From: Brachymonas sp049977365
GTDB taxonomy: Bacteria > Pseudomonadota > Gammaproteobacteria > Burkholderiales > Burkholderiaceae_C
Direction: 5' to 3'
Length of the DNA: 64,000 bases
NCBI RefSeq assembly: GCF_049977365.1
Contig: NZ_JBNGEN010000009.1
Span: 1-64,000 of the forward strand
Part shown: positions 26,736-42,979 of the stretch, one piece after another
How the letters are laid out: the number at the start of each line of letters is the position of its first letter
Position numbering within the stretch: position 1 is the first letter of the stretch
Position numbers and translations under genes: made by a program
The notes under the pieces: generated by a model
What the model was told of the DNA's origin: nothing
Database searches by the model: none
What the model saw: only the letters and a program-made list of their open reading frames with translations

Positions 26736-28043
26736 TCAGCCCTGGGCGACGCGCCGGAAGGCCTCGGCAGCCACCTCCACGGAGGCGTCGATGTCGGCAT
26801 CGGTGTGCGCAGCACTCACAAAGCCAGCCTCGTACAGGGCAGGCGCCACATACACGCCTCCGTCGAGCAGGCCGTGAAAGAAGCGGTTGAAGGCGGCTGA
26901 GTCGCTCTTCATCACCTCGCTGTAGTTGTGCGGCAGCGTCGGCAGCAGGAAGAAGCCGAACAGCCCGCCCTCGCAGTCCGTACTGAAGGGCACGCCAGCC
27001 GCATCGGCCGCGCGCTGCAGCCCCTGCATGAGGCGACGCGTCTTGGCGCCCAGTGCCTCGTGGAAGCCGGGTTTCTGGATCTCGCGCAGCGTGGCCAGCC
27101 CTGCGGCCGTGGCCACCGGGTTGCCCGAGAGCGTGCCGGCCTGGTACACCGGGCCCAGCGGGGAAATCTGCTCCATCACCTCGCGCTTGCCGCCAAAGGC
27201 CGCCAGCGGCATGCCGCCGCCGATCACCTTGCCCATGACCGTGATGTCGGGCTCGATGCCCAGCACCGACTGCGCCCCATGCAGCGCCACGCGGAATCCC
27301 GTCATCACCTCGTCGATGATGAGCAGCGCGCCATGCCGGCGCGTCAGCTCGCGACAGGCATTGGCAAAGGCCTGCGTGGGCCGCACGAAGTTCATGTTGC
27401 CGGCGATCGGCTCCATGATGATGCAGGCCACCTCATGGCCGTACAGGGCAAAGGCCTCTTCGAGCTGGGCCACATTGTTGTACTCCAGCACCACGGTGTC
27501 CTGCACCACTGCCTCGGGCACGCCCGCGCTCGTGGCCGCCCCAAAGGTGGCCAGCCCGGAGCCGGCTTTCACCAGGAGCGCATCGGCATGGCCGTGGTAG
27601 CAGCCTTCGAACTTGATGAGCTTGTTGCGTCCCGTGGCTCCCCGGGCCAGGCGAATGGCACTCATGCCGGCTTCGGTGCCGGAGGACACCAGGCGCACCA
27701 TCTCGATGCCCGGCATGATCCGGATGATTTCCTCGGCCAGCTCGATCTCGCGCTCGGTCGGTGCCCCGAACGAAAAGCCGTCGCAGGCTGCCTTCTGCAC
27801 CGCCTCCAGCACGGCCGGATGGCCATGGCCGAGGATCATGGGCCCCCAGGAGCCGATGTAGTCGTAGTAGCGGCGACCGTCGGCATCCCAGATGTAGGGG
27901 CCCTGGGCCCGGGTGATGAAGCGCGGCGTGCCTCCCACGGCCCGGAAGGCGCGCACGGGCGAGTTGACCCCGCCAGGGATCACGCGGCGAGCGCGCTCGA
28001 ACAGCACATCATTGAGATCGGTAGAGGCGGAATGGGTGGACAT
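26736..28043 (-). CDS. hemL: Glutamate-1-semialdehyde 2,1-aminomutase
   Basis: HemL converts glutamate-1-semialdehyde to 5-aminolevulinate, the first committed heme precursor, using pyridoxal phosphate. The 435-residue protein has RVIPGGVNSPVRAF, SSGTEAGMSAIRLARG, the LLIIDEVMTGFR aspartate motif and the PLP lysine in VMGKVIGGGMPLAAFGG. The ATG at 28043 begins MSTHSAS; a longer frame upstream looks non-coding. It is divergent from rubredoxin, an arrangement I recall as common in Burkholderiales. Confidence 0.96.
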   Translation of the reverse strand: MSTHSASTDLNDVLFERARRVIPGGVNSPVRAFRAVGGTPRFITRAQGPYIWDADGRRYYDYIGSWGPMILGHGHPAVLEAVQKAACDGFSFGAPTEREIELAEEIIRIMPGIEMVRLVSSGTEAGMSAIRLARGATGRNKLIKFEGCYHGHADALLVKAGSGLATFGAATSAGVPEAVVQDTVVLEYNNVAQLEEAFALYGHEVACIIMEPIAGNMNFVRPTQAFANACRELTRRHGALLIIDEVMTGFRVALHGAQSVLGIEPDITVMGKVIGGGMPLAAFGGKREVMEQISPLGPVYQAGTLSGNPVATAAGLATLREIQKPGFHEALGAKTRRLMQGLQRAADAAGVPFSTDCEGGLFGFFLLPTLPHNYSEVMKSDSAAFNRFFHGLLDGGVYVAPALYEAGFVSAAHTDADIDASVEVAAEAFRRVAQG

Positions 28044-28410
28044 GGGCGTCGAATGGGGCAGAACGGAGCCATTGCGACGTCTTGCGCGCATCAGGACGGC
28101 GGGACGGATGCAGCTGGGTGCTTTCCGACGGGCCGGGTGGCTCCAAAAAACAAAAAAAGTGAATGAATCCTGAAAGTTAGGCTCCCGTAGAATGTGGCAT
28201 GCTGGGAACGGAAGCCTCAGGGAGGAAGTGTACCGCGCGGCACCTGCGCCTGGATGCGGTTCCTTCTGAAGTAAAGTCCCTTCCCGGGGCTGCCGGCCGG
28301 GAACCATGGTTCGCCATGCCGCCCGTGCGGGCCAGGCTGGCGTTTCCGTTCCTGCACAGGGCGGGGGCATCGGCCCTCGATCCCGACCCCGACAAGACGA
28401 TGGAGCAAGC
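28044..28410. other. Divergent intergenic region between hemL and rubredoxin
   Basis: These 367 bases hold no convincing gene. A short AT-rich stretch with A runs (28141-28180) is followed by TAGAAT (28188-28193), a possible plus-strand -10 element for the rubredoxin/pil genes, though no good -35 is seen at the right distance. The rest is GC-rich and featureless. Confidence 0.3.
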
Positions 28411-28587
28411 GTGGCGACTGAATACAGAACCTGGATGTGTCTGCTGTGTGGGTGGATTTACGACGAAGCCGAGGGATGGCCGGCCGACGGCATTCCTCCC
28501 GGCACGCGCTGGGAAGACGTGCCCGACACCTGGCTGTGTCCCGAGTGCGGCGCCAGCAAGGCCGATTTCGAGATGGCTCTGATCTGA
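28411..28587 (+). CDS. Rubredoxin
   Basis: The 58-residue protein carries two CxxC pairs (CLLCGW and CPECGA) that hold one iron by four cysteines, with the rubredoxin core YDEAEG and WEDVPDTWLC between them. It moves single electrons in the cytoplasm; the partner is unknown. The GTG start at 28411 is set by a GGAG site at 28402-28405 with 5-base spacing and by the short N terminus of the family. pilG follows 64 bases later on the same strand, so the two may share a transcript. Confidence 0.94.
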   Translation: MATEYRTWMCLLCGWIYDEAEGWPADGIPPGTRWEDVPDTWLCPECGASKADFEMALI

Positions 28588-28651
28588 GCGCGGAGCTCCG
28601 TTCGGCGATCGCCCATCCCCACGCACCACAGGATTCCAGGGAGGAACAACC

Positions 28652-29008
28652 ATGAAAGTGCTGGTAGTAGACGACAGCAACACCATCCGCCGCAGTGCAG
28701 AGATCTTTCTCAAGCAGGCAGGCCACGACGTGCTTCTCGCCGAGGACGGCTTCGACGCGCTCGCCAAGATCAACGACTGGCATCCCGAAGTCGTCTTCTG
28801 CGACATCATGATGCCGCGCCTCGATGGCTACCAGACCTGCGCCATCATCAAGCGCAACCCCAAGTTTTCTTCCGTGCCGGTCATCATGCTGTCGTCCAAG
28901 GACGGCGTGTTCGACCGTGCACGTGGACGCATCGTGGGCTCGGACCAGTACCTGACCAAGCCCTTCACCAAGGCCGAGCTGCTCGCCGCAGTGCAGGCAT
29001 TCCAGTAA
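28652..29008 (+). CDS. pilG: Pil-Chp response regulator PilG
   Basis: A stand-alone CheY-like receiver of 118 residues. The acidic pocket is at VVDDSNT, the phosphorylated Asp is about residue 51 (FCDIMMP), and the signalling Lys is in YLTKPF. PilG controls extension of type IV pili and twitching direction in the Pil-Chp system. A GGGAGG site precedes the ATG. It is the first of five co-directional pil genes with gaps of 25 to 67 bases. Confidence 0.93.
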   Translation: MKVLVVDDSNTIRRSAEIFLKQAGHDVLLAEDGFDALAKINDWHPEVVFCDIMMPRLDGYQTCAIIKRNPKFSSVPVIMLSSKDGVFDRARGRIVGSDQYLTKPFTKAELLAAVQAFQ

Positions 29009-29033
29009 TTTTCACGTAGTCCGGAGATCAACC

Positions 29034-29399
29034 GTGTCCATTTCCAATGTCCTCGTCGTGGACGATTCGCGCACCGAGCAGATGTTCATCGTGAGCCTGC
29101 TCCAGAAGAACGGCATGCATGTCGCCACAGCCGACAACGCCGATGCAGCCATGGCACAGCTCCAGGTGCAGAAGCCCGACCTCATCCTCATGGATGTGGT
29201 CATGCCCGGCAAGAACGGATTCCAGCTCACGCGCCAGCTGAGCAAGGACCCGGCCTTTGCCGACGTGCCCATCATCATCTGCACCAGCAAGAACCAGGAA
29301 ACCGACATGGTCTGGGGCATGCGCCAGGGCGCGCGCGCCTATGTGACCAAGCCGATCAACCCGGCCGAGCTGCTCACCAAGATCAAGGAACTGGGCTGA
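29034..29399 (+). CDS. pilH: Pil-Chp response regulator PilH
   Basis: A second single-domain receiver, 121 residues, with VVDDSRTEQ, the phospho-Asp at about residue 54 (LMDVVMPG) and YVTKPINP. In the Pil-Chp system PilH opposes PilG, acting on retraction and as a phosphate sink. A GTG start at 29034 gives the standard N terminus and follows a CCGGAG site. The pairing and order pilG-pilH-pilI matches the Pseudomonas operon. Confidence 0.92.
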   Translation: MSISNVLVVDDSRTEQMFIVSLLQKNGMHVATADNADAAMAQLQVQKPDLILMDVVMPGKNGFQLTRQLSKDPAFADVPIIICTSKNQETDMVWGMRQGARAYVTKPINPAELLTKIKELG

Positions 29400-29466
29400 C
29401 GGCCCGTGCCGCTGGCGTGCGTGTCACTGCGCCGGCGGTCGGGAAACCACAAGGGAGCACAAGAAC

Positions 29467-30039
29467 ATGGCAAGACGGGAAGCCCTGCAGGAACTGCAGA
29501 ACCGCATTGCCGGCATGCTGCAGAAGGCCGGCTCAGACAAGGGCGTCACTGCGTCCTGGCTCGGCGTGCGCATCGGCGCACGGCGCGTGCTGCTGCCCCT
29601 GCAGCAGTCCGGCGAGATCCAGTCCGCCTCGGACATCCAGTCCATCGCCTATGCCAAGCCCTGGTTTCTGGGCGTGGTGGCCCTGCGGGGCAACATTGTG
29701 GGTGTGGTGAACATTGCCCCCTTCCTTGATGCGGCGCCGGTCGACCCGGTTCTGCGCGCACAGCCCGAGCAGCCCCAGGCACGCCGGCTCGTGGTGCTCA
29801 ACGAGGCCCTGGGGCTCAACGTGGCCCTGCGCGTCGAGGCGCTGGAGGGGCTGCGGGGGCGGGACGCCTTTCTGCGTTCCGGGCCGCCGGCCTCCTCGGC
29901 ACCTGCCTACTTCGGCAGCGTGTTCACCGATCCGCAGGGATGCATCTGGCACGAGGTCAATCTCCAGGCGCTGGCTCAGACCCCCGAATTCCTCGACATC
30001 GCCGTCCACCCCGACGCAGGCGCGCTGGCAGCAGCGTGA
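29467..30039 (+). CDS. pilI: CheW-like adaptor PilI
   Basis: The 190-residue protein is a CheW-like coupling protein that links the chemoreceptor PilJ to the kinase ChpA. It has the usual beta-barrel pattern (WLGVRIGARRVLLPL, VVALRGNIVGVVNIAPFL) and an extra N-terminal helix of about 30 residues. Start at the ATG at 29467, preceded by AAGGGAG. The position between pilH and pilJ confirms the role better than sequence alone. Confidence 0.9.
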   Translation: MARREALQELQNRIAGMLQKAGSDKGVTASWLGVRIGARRVLLPLQQSGEIQSASDIQSIAYAKPWFLGVVALRGNIVGVVNIAPFLDAAPVDPVLRAQPEQPQARRLVVLNEALGLNVALRVEALEGLRGRDAFLRSGPPASSAPAYFGSVFTDPQGCIWHEVNLQALAQTPEFLDIAVHPDAGALAAA

Positions 30040-30069
30040 TTTTTTCTTTCCGTTCACAGAGCAAGCACC

Positions 30070-32262
30070 ATGTCACTGATCGACGAACTCAACCGGCAGC
30101 AAAATGACATCCAGCCCGGCGCTGCCCCCATCCTCCCGCCGGAGGAGGCCGAGGCATCGGCCTTTGCCGACTCCAGCCTGTATGCGCCTTCGAGCACGGT
30201 AGAGGCAGCCTATACCCAGCACCATGCCGAAAAGGCCAGTGGGGACCTGGTGGAGCTGCCCGTGCTGGGCGCCCGCCCTGCGGCCGAGCACATGCGCAAG
30301 CTGCTGGTGATGCTCGGGGCGGCGCTGGTGGTGCTGGTCGTGCTGTCGATCTACGCCTTCAACCGCGCCCATGCTTCCAAGCAGCAGGTGACGGCGGCCG
30401 GCGAGGTGCTGCTGCAGTCCGAGCAGGTGACGCGCGATGCCGGCCGTGCCCTTCAGGGGGACGAAGCGGCGTTCAGCTCCCTGCAGGGCAACTACAAGGC
30501 GCTGGTGGACAACGCCAAGGGTCTGTCCGAGGGCAACGATACTTCCGCTGCGGTGCGTGACAGCTCCCTGCGTCCCATGGTCGAAGCCATCGAAAAGGGC
30601 GAGGACAGCGTCGAGAAGGACGTGGCCACCATCGGCAAGCAGAAACCCGCTCTGGTGAGCCTGGGCAAGACGCTGACCCCGATCCATACCGACGTGGCCG
30701 AGATCGCCGAGCTCTCCGACAAGCTGCGCGCCAATCTGGTCCAGCAGCAGGCGCCTGCCGCCAATGCCGCCGCCGTGGGCGACATGGCCATGCGCGTGCA
30801 GCGCATCGAGAAATCGCTGCGCGAGTTCATGACGCCCTCCGGCATCTCGCCTGACAGCGTGTTCGCCATGGGGCAGGATCTGAACGCCTTCGACGATTAT
30901 CTGGCCGGCTTTGCGGGCAACAACGCTGCAGCCGGGCTCCAGCCGCTGCAGGGCGAGAACCAGCAGATTCTCCAGCAGCTGCAGAAGACCTATCAGTCGC
31001 TGCGCGGCAAGCTCGACGAAGTGATCAAGAACATGCCCGGCGTGATCACGGCCCGTCAGGCACAGACGCATATTGCCACCACCCTCAATACGGTCCAGGG
31101 GCCTGCACGCCAGCTCTCCGACGGGCTGCGCAATTCCGCTGGCGTGAGCTGGCTGGTGTATGTGGTCATGGCGCTGGCCGCCCTGCTGGCCATGGCATTC
31201 GCTGCCGGTCTGGCCTATGTGCAGCTGGCCGAAAGCCGCCGCCGCCAGCAACAGGCCGAAGAAGAAAACGCCGCCAACCAGAGCGCCATTCTCCGGCTGA
31301 TGAACGAACTGCAGAACGTGGCCGAAGGGGACTTGACCCAGGAAGCCACCGTAACCGAGGACATCACGGGATCGATCGCCGACTCGGTGAACGTGACGGT
31401 GGAAGAACTGCGGGCCCTGGTAGGGAACGTGCAGGTGTCGGCCGACCAGGTGGCGCAGACCACCGACGACGTGGAAGGCACGTCCAACAAGCTGCTCGAA
31501 GCCTCCACCGAACAGCTCGTCGAGATCCGCAACACCGGACAGGCCGTGCTCGACATGGCCGGCCGCATCACCCGCGTATCGTCGCAGGCGCAGGAAACCG
31601 CCAGCGTGGCCGTCAAGTCCCGCGAGGCCGCCGAACAGGGCCTGCATGCGGTGCAGAACACCATCGGCAGCATGAACATGCTCCGTGACCAGATCCAGGA
31701 AACCTCCAAGCGCATCAAGCGGCTGGGCGAATCGTCCCAGGAGATCGGAGAAATCACCGAGCTGATTTCGGACATTACCGAGCAGACCAACGTGCTGGCC
31801 CTGAACGCCGCCATTCAGGCAGCGTCTGCCGGTGAAGCCGGTCGCGGCTTCTCGGTGGTGGCAGAAGAAGTGCAGCGTCTGGCCGAACGTTCTGCAGAAG
31901 CCACGCGCCAGATTGCGGCGCTCGTGAAGGCGATTCAGACCGACACGCACGATGCCGTGGCGGCCATGGAGCGCTCCACGCAGGGTGTGGTGCAGGGGGC
32001 CCAGCTGTCCGACAACGCCGGTCAGGCCCTGACCGAGATCGACCGGGTGTCGCGCGAGCTCACCGAGCTGATTGCCCAGATTTCCTCCACCACCAACCAG
32101 GAGGCGCAGTCCGCCAACGGTCTGGCCGACAACATCCAGCAGATTTTTGCCGTGACCGAACAGGCCGGCGAAGGCACCCGCACCACCGTGCAGCAAGTAC
32201 GCGAACTCTCCAAGGTGGCGCAGGCCCTGCGCACCTCGGTGGCACGTTTCAAGATCAGCTGA
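30070..32262 (+). CDS. pilJ: Type IV pili chemoreceptor PilJ
   Basis: The 730-residue methyl-accepting protein senses the signal for the Pil-Chp system. It has a cytoplasmic N-terminal stretch of about 75 residues, a first membrane helix (about 76-98), a periplasmic helical PilJ-type sensor domain, a second helix (about 359-384), a HAMP-like segment and the coiled signalling domain whose tip, NVLALNAAIQAASAGEAGRG, begins at about residue 574. No pilK methyltransferase or chpB methylesterase gene follows, so adaptation may work differently or be encoded elsewhere. The ATG at 30070 lies 30 bases after pilI. Confidence 0.93.
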   Translation: MSLIDELNRQQNDIQPGAAPILPPEEAEASAFADSSLYAPSSTVEAAYTQHHAEKASGDLVELPVLGARPAAEHMRKLLVMLGAALVVLVVLSIYAFNRAHASKQQVTAAGEVLLQSEQVTRDAGRALQGDEAAFSSLQGNYKALVDNAKGLSEGNDTSAAVRDSSLRPMVEAIEKGEDSVEKDVATIGKQKPALVSLGKTLTPIHTDVAEIAELSDKLRANLVQQQAPAANAAAVGDMAMRVQRIEKSLREFMTPSGISPDSVFAMGQDLNAFDDYLAGFAGNNAAAGLQPLQGENQQILQQLQKTYQSLRGKLDEVIKNMPGVITARQAQTHIATTLNTVQGPARQLSDGLRNSAGVSWLVYVVMALAALLAMAFAAGLAYVQLAESRRRQQQAEEENAANQSAILRLMNELQNVAEGDLTQEATVTEDITGSIADSVNVTVEELRALVGNVQVSADQVAQTTDDVEGTSNKLLEASTEQLVEIRNTGQAVLDMAGRITRVSSQAQETASVAVKSREAAEQGLHAVQNTIGSMNMLRDQIQETSKRIKRLGESSQEIGEITELISDITEQTNVLALNAAIQAASAGEAGRGFSVVAEEVQRLAERSAEATRQIAALVKAIQTDTHDAVAAMERSTQGVVQGAQLSDNAGQALTEIDRVSRELTELIAQISSTTNQEAQSANGLADNIQQIFAVTEQAGEGTRTTVQQVRELSKVAQALRTSVARFKIS

Positions 32263-32305
32263 CGGGCGCTTGCGTCCTGAGCAAGGCATTGTTGAGTACC
32301 AGTAG

Positions 32306-39508
<7,203 letters not shown>

Positions 39509-39532
39509 GCCCCGCTGGGCATGTGCACAGCT

Positions 39533-39575
39533 CCACCGGCGCCTTTCCCTTGCGGAAGGCGCCGGTGGTTTTTTT
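39533..39575 (+). terminator. Strong terminator of the pil-chp operon
   Basis: A 13-bp perfect stem (CCACCGGCGCCTT at 39533-39545 with AAGGCGCCGGTGG at 39556-39568) is followed by seven T residues. It lies 25 bases after the chpA stop and separates it from the convergent photolyase gene. Confidence 0.93.
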
Positions 39576-39629
39576 GGGGGGTGCACCGGCACCGGGCGAG
39601 GCTGGCTGTGGCGGAGACGGGCTGGGGAA

Positions 39630-41144
39630 TCAGCGCCGGGCGCGTCTGCTGCGCTGCTGCGGGTGGTGCTGCACCAGCCGCTGCTGCACCAGACGGCGGC
39701 CCTCTGCCAGATCGACCAGGGGGGCGGGGTAGCAGGAGGGAGTCAGTCCGGCTGCCCGCCAGTCGGCCGCGGTGGCGCGGGCCGGAAACTGCAGCAGCCC
39801 ATCGGGCAGTGCGGCGATTTCAGGCAGATAGCGCCGCAGGAACCGGCCCTGCGGGTCGTAACGCTGCCCCTGTCGCACAGGGTTCAGCGTGCGGTACCAG
39901 GGCAGGGCCTCGCAGCCCGTGCCTGCAGCCCATTGCCAGCCGGCGTTGTTGCTCGCGCGCTCCAGGTCATTGAGGTGCTGCGCAAAAAAGCGTTCGCCCC
40001 AGCGCCAGTCCACGCCGAGGTAGCGGGTGAGAAAGCACGCACTCACCATGCGCAGCCGATGGTGCATGTACCCCGACTGCACCAGCTGCCGCATGGCGGC
40101 ATCCACCAGCGGGTAGCCGGTGCGTCCTTCGCACCACGCCGCGTAGAGCTTGCGGCCATGGGCCGACCGGTCCCAGCGCACGGGATCGCGCCCTCCGCGG
40201 AAGGGGCGGTCGATGGCGTGGGGGTGATGGGCCAGCGCCTGGGCAAAGAAATCGCGCCACGCCAGCCGTTCGAGCCACAGGCTCGCCCCTTCATGTCCCT
40301 GGCGGTGCAGGGCCCAGGCCGATGCGGCCACGTCCCGGATGCCGAGAGTGCCAAAGCGCAGATGCACCCCCAGATAACTGGGGCCGCGCACACCGGGATA
40401 GTCGTGCGCGAGGTGATAGTGCGGCATGCGCGGCAGGAATTCATCCCACTGGCGCCGTGCTCCATCCATGCCCGGAAACAGCGGCAGCGCGGCGAGATTG
40501 GACGGTGCATGTCCGATCGCCTCCAGGCTGGGCAGGGGACGTCGCAGCGCGTCTGGAACATGTGCCAGGGCGCGGGCATGGGGCGCGACGGGGCGGGGGC
40601 GCAGGGTCTCGGCGTCGATGCGGCCGAGCCACTGGCGGTAGTAGGCGGCAAAGCCGGCTGGCAGGGTACCGCCCGGCATGTGCAAATCGTCGGGGCCGAA
40701 CAGCAGGTGGTCCTGCGCCAGATGCAGCGAAACCCCGGCATCGGCCAGGGCACCGCGCACCCGGGCATCGCGGGCACTGCCTTCGGGGTCGGCGTCGGCA
40801 TTGGCAAAGACGGCCTCGGCTCCCAGCCGGCGCGCCAGGGCCGTGACGGCCCGTTCGGCGCTGCCTTGTGCCCACAGCAGGTGTACCCCGTCGGCATCCA
40901 TCGCGCCCGCCTGCCGCGAGAGGGCGCCCAGCGCCCCATCCAGCGACTCCAGACTGCGCAGCAGAAATTCCGCGCTGCGGTCGGACAGCGGGCGGGTCGT
41001 GGGGCCCTCAGCGGGGGGCTCGAACACATACACCGCATGCACGCGCCGGCAGTGCGTCAGGGCGTGGTGCAAGGCGGTGTTGTCCGTGGTGCGCAGGTCG
41101 TTGCGGAACCACATGAGGCCGGTGTCGAGGGCGGGAATCGTCAT
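39630..41144 (-). CDS. phrB: Deoxyribodipyrimidine photolyase (class I CPD)
   Basis: The 504-residue flavoprotein splits cyclobutane pyrimidine dimers using blue light. It has the N-terminal photolyase fold (LMWFRNDLRTTDN), the FAD-binding C-terminal half with YLGVHLRFGTLG, RLAWRDFFAQ, GRTGYPLVDAAMRQL, MHHRLRMVSACFLT and the NNAGWQWAAGTG signature. The ATG at 41144 gives MTIPALDTG before the first strand, and the upstream open frame is not used. It is divergent from yqgE and convergent with the chpA terminator. Confidence 0.95.
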   Translation of the reverse strand: MTIPALDTGLMWFRNDLRTTDNTALHHALTHCRRVHAVYVFEPPAEGPTTRPLSDRSAEFLLRSLESLDGALGALSRQAGAMDADGVHLLWAQGSAERAVTALARRLGAEAVFANADADPEGSARDARVRGALADAGVSLHLAQDHLLFGPDDLHMPGGTLPAGFAAYYRQWLGRIDAETLRPRPVAPHARALAHVPDALRRPLPSLEAIGHAPSNLAALPLFPGMDGARRQWDEFLPRMPHYHLAHDYPGVRGPSYLGVHLRFGTLGIRDVAASAWALHRQGHEGASLWLERLAWRDFFAQALAHHPHAIDRPFRGGRDPVRWDRSAHGRKLYAAWCEGRTGYPLVDAAMRQLVQSGYMHHRLRMVSACFLTRYLGVDWRWGERFFAQHLNDLERASNNAGWQWAAGTGCEALPWYRTLNPVRQGQRYDPQGRFLRRYLPEIAALPDGLLQFPARATAADWRAAGLTPSCYPAPLVDLAEGRRLVQQRLVQHHPQQRSRRARR

Positions 41145-41298
41145 CAGCGGAAAGGGCGGGCTGCAGGGCGGATCGAGTGGACATTGTGGCATGGGCGCTG
41201 CCTCCGGCAGGGGAGGTGCCGGCCGCGCTGGCGTGACGCACACGTGACACCCGCATGACGCCCTGCGCAGGGGGCCCAACAGGTTCTAAAATCGCTCC

Positions 41299-41895
41299 AT
41301 GCCGTCCGATCCTGCTCCAGACTTCAATCTCTCGCAGCATTTCCTGATTGCCATGCCGGGCATGGAGGACGAGCTGTTTGCCCGCAGCGTGATCTACATC
41401 TGCGAGCACACCCCACGGGGCGTGCTGGGGCTGTGCATCAACAAGCTGGCCGATCTCTCCATGCACGACCTGTTCCGCCAGGCCAAGCTGCCCATGAACC
41501 GTTCCGACCTGGAGGACGAGCCCATCTTCTGGGGCGGCCCCGTGCAGTCCGAACGCGGCTTCATCCTGCATCCCCAGGCCGAGGACGCCACCGCCGGCCT
41601 GCCGGTCTATGCGTCCTCTCTGGTCACCGGAGACGGCCTGCAGATGACCACCTCGCGCGATATTCTTCAGGCCCTGGCCGAGGGCCACGGTCCCGAGAAG
41701 CTTCTGGTGGCGCTCGGCTACGCCGCCTGGGAATCCGGCCAGCTCGAAGACGAGCTGCGTCGCAACAGCTGGCTCACGGTGCGGGCCGACCACCACCTCA
41801 TCTTCGAGGTGCCGGTGGCCGAACGCTACGATGCAGCCATGGCCCTGCTGGGCGTCGAGGCCTGGCGTCTGGCCGGCACCGCAGGGAGCGCCTGA
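41299..41895 (+). CDS. yqgE: YqgE/AlgH family protein
   Basis: The 198-residue DUF179 protein has LSQHFLIAMPGMEDELFARSVIYICEH, GVLGLCINK and FWGGPVQSERGFILH. Its biochemical role is not settled; it is conserved next to ruvX in many proteobacteria. The ATG at 41299 begins a typical N terminus. Its TGA overlaps the next ATG by one base, so the two are translationally coupled. Confidence 0.93.
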   Translation: MPSDPAPDFNLSQHFLIAMPGMEDELFARSVIYICEHTPRGVLGLCINKLADLSMHDLFRQAKLPMNRSDLEDEPIFWGGPVQSERGFILHPQAEDATAGLPVYASSLVTGDGLQMTTSRDILQALAEGHGPEKLLVALGYAAWESGQLEDELRRNSWLTVRADHHLIFEVPVAERYDAAMALLGVEAWRLAGTAGSA

Positions 41896-42407
41896 TGCCC
41901 ATGTCCGACACCTCCACACCCTCTGCAGTTCCGTCCGGGGTGCAGAGCCCTTCCGCTGCTCCGGCCGATCCGGCCGCCGCGCTCCTGCAGCAGCCGGGCT
42001 GCACGCCTCCCGTCGATCCGGCACCGTTCCAGAGCTTTCTGGCTTTCGACTATGGGCGCAAGCGCACCGGGGTGGCCACCGGCAACCGGATGCTGGGACG
42101 AGCCAGCCCGGGCAAAAGCATCGTGGCGGCAGGCGACGAGCGGTTCGCCCACATCGCAGTCCTGATCCGCGAGTGGCAGCCGCAGGCACTGGTGATCGGC
42201 GTGCCGTTTCATCCCGATGGAGCCCCGCACGAGAACACCCGCCGGGCCCTGTCCTTCGGGCGCCAGCTCGCGCTGCGCTTCCGTCTGCCGGTCTATACCG
42301 TGGACGAGCGCTATTCCACCACCGAGGCCCTGGCCCACGGCGCACGCGACGCCGATGCCGCCTCGGCCTGTATCATTCTCGAACAATTCCTCCACGGCCT
42401 CTCATGA
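41895..42407 (+). CDS. ruvX: Putative pre-16S rRNA nuclease RuvX (YqgF)
   Basis: The RNase H-like fold protein matures the 5-prime end of 16S rRNA and was first named a Holliday junction resolvase. The core has FLAFDYGRKRTGVATGN, GVPFHPDG and the conserved DERYSTTEA. About 45 Pro/Ala/Ser residues precede the core, which is longer than usual; a second ATG at 41901 hardly changes this. Start ATG at 41895 overlaps the yqgE stop, and the stop overlaps pyrR in ATGA. Confidence 0.92.
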   Translation: MPMSDTSTPSAVPSGVQSPSAAPADPAAALLQQPGCTPPVDPAPFQSFLAFDYGRKRTGVATGNRMLGRASPGKSIVAAGDERFAHIAVLIREWQPQALVIGVPFHPDGAPHENTRRALSFGRQLALRFRLPVYTVDERYSTTEALAHGARDADAASACIILEQFLHGLS

Positions 42408-42928
42408 CCCCCGATACCCTGCCTGCCCATGGCGCCCTGATGCTGGACGCCGAAGCCCTCTACCAGACCCTGCGCCGCCAGCTCGAATTCCTGCGGACTC
42501 CCGAGCTGCGCGTGGCCGGAGTCGCCTCCGGCGGTGCCTGGATGGCGCAGCGCCTGCAGCAGGACTGGGGGCTCGACGCCATCGCGACGGTGTCTTCCGC
42601 CATGCACCGCGATGACTTCGCGCGCAGGGGCCTTGCCTCGGCGGCCCAGACCCATATCCCCTTCGAGGTCGAGGGGGCCCACATCCTGCTGCTCGACGAC
42701 GTGCTCTACACCGGGCGCACCATCCGCGCCGTGCTCAACGAGATCTTCGACTACGGCCGCCCGGCCAGCGTGCGCCTGGCCGTCCTCGTGGACCGGGGCG
42801 GACGTCAGCTGCCCATCGAGGCCGAATACGCAGCTGCCCGGCTGCTGCTGCCGGCCGGACAGTCGCTCGCGCTGGCCCGTGCCGACGACGGCAGCTTCAG
42901 CTTCCGCCTCAAGCCCAGCAAGTCCTGA
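42404..42928 (+). CDS. pyrR: PyrR bifunctional regulator / uracil phosphoribosyltransferase
   Basis: The 174-residue protein has the phosphoribosyltransferase signature ILLLDDVLYTGRTIR and the PyrR features GVASGGAWMA and SSAMHRDDF. In Gram-positive bacteria PyrR binds pyr mRNA for attenuation; in proteobacteria its regulatory role is less clear and it may act as an enzyme. It lies directly upstream of pyrB, which supports a pyrimidine role. Start at ATGA overlap with ruvX. Confidence 0.93.
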   Translation: MTPDTLPAHGALMLDAEALYQTLRRQLEFLRTPELRVAGVASGGAWMAQRLQQDWGLDAIATVSSAMHRDDFARRGLASAAQTHIPFEVEGAHILLLDDVLYTGRTIRAVLNEIFDYGRPASVRLAVLVDRGGRQLPIEAEYAAARLLLPAGQSLALARADDGSFSFRLKPSKS

Positions 42929-42979
42929 TTGCCGGGGCCGGCTTTCCTTTCCGGGGCATTGCCCCCTCCTGCTACCGCC

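Noticed and set aside
28306..28410. A longer rubredoxin start at 28306
   Set aside because: Rubredoxins are about 55 residues, and a well-placed GGAG and GTG at 28411 give that length.
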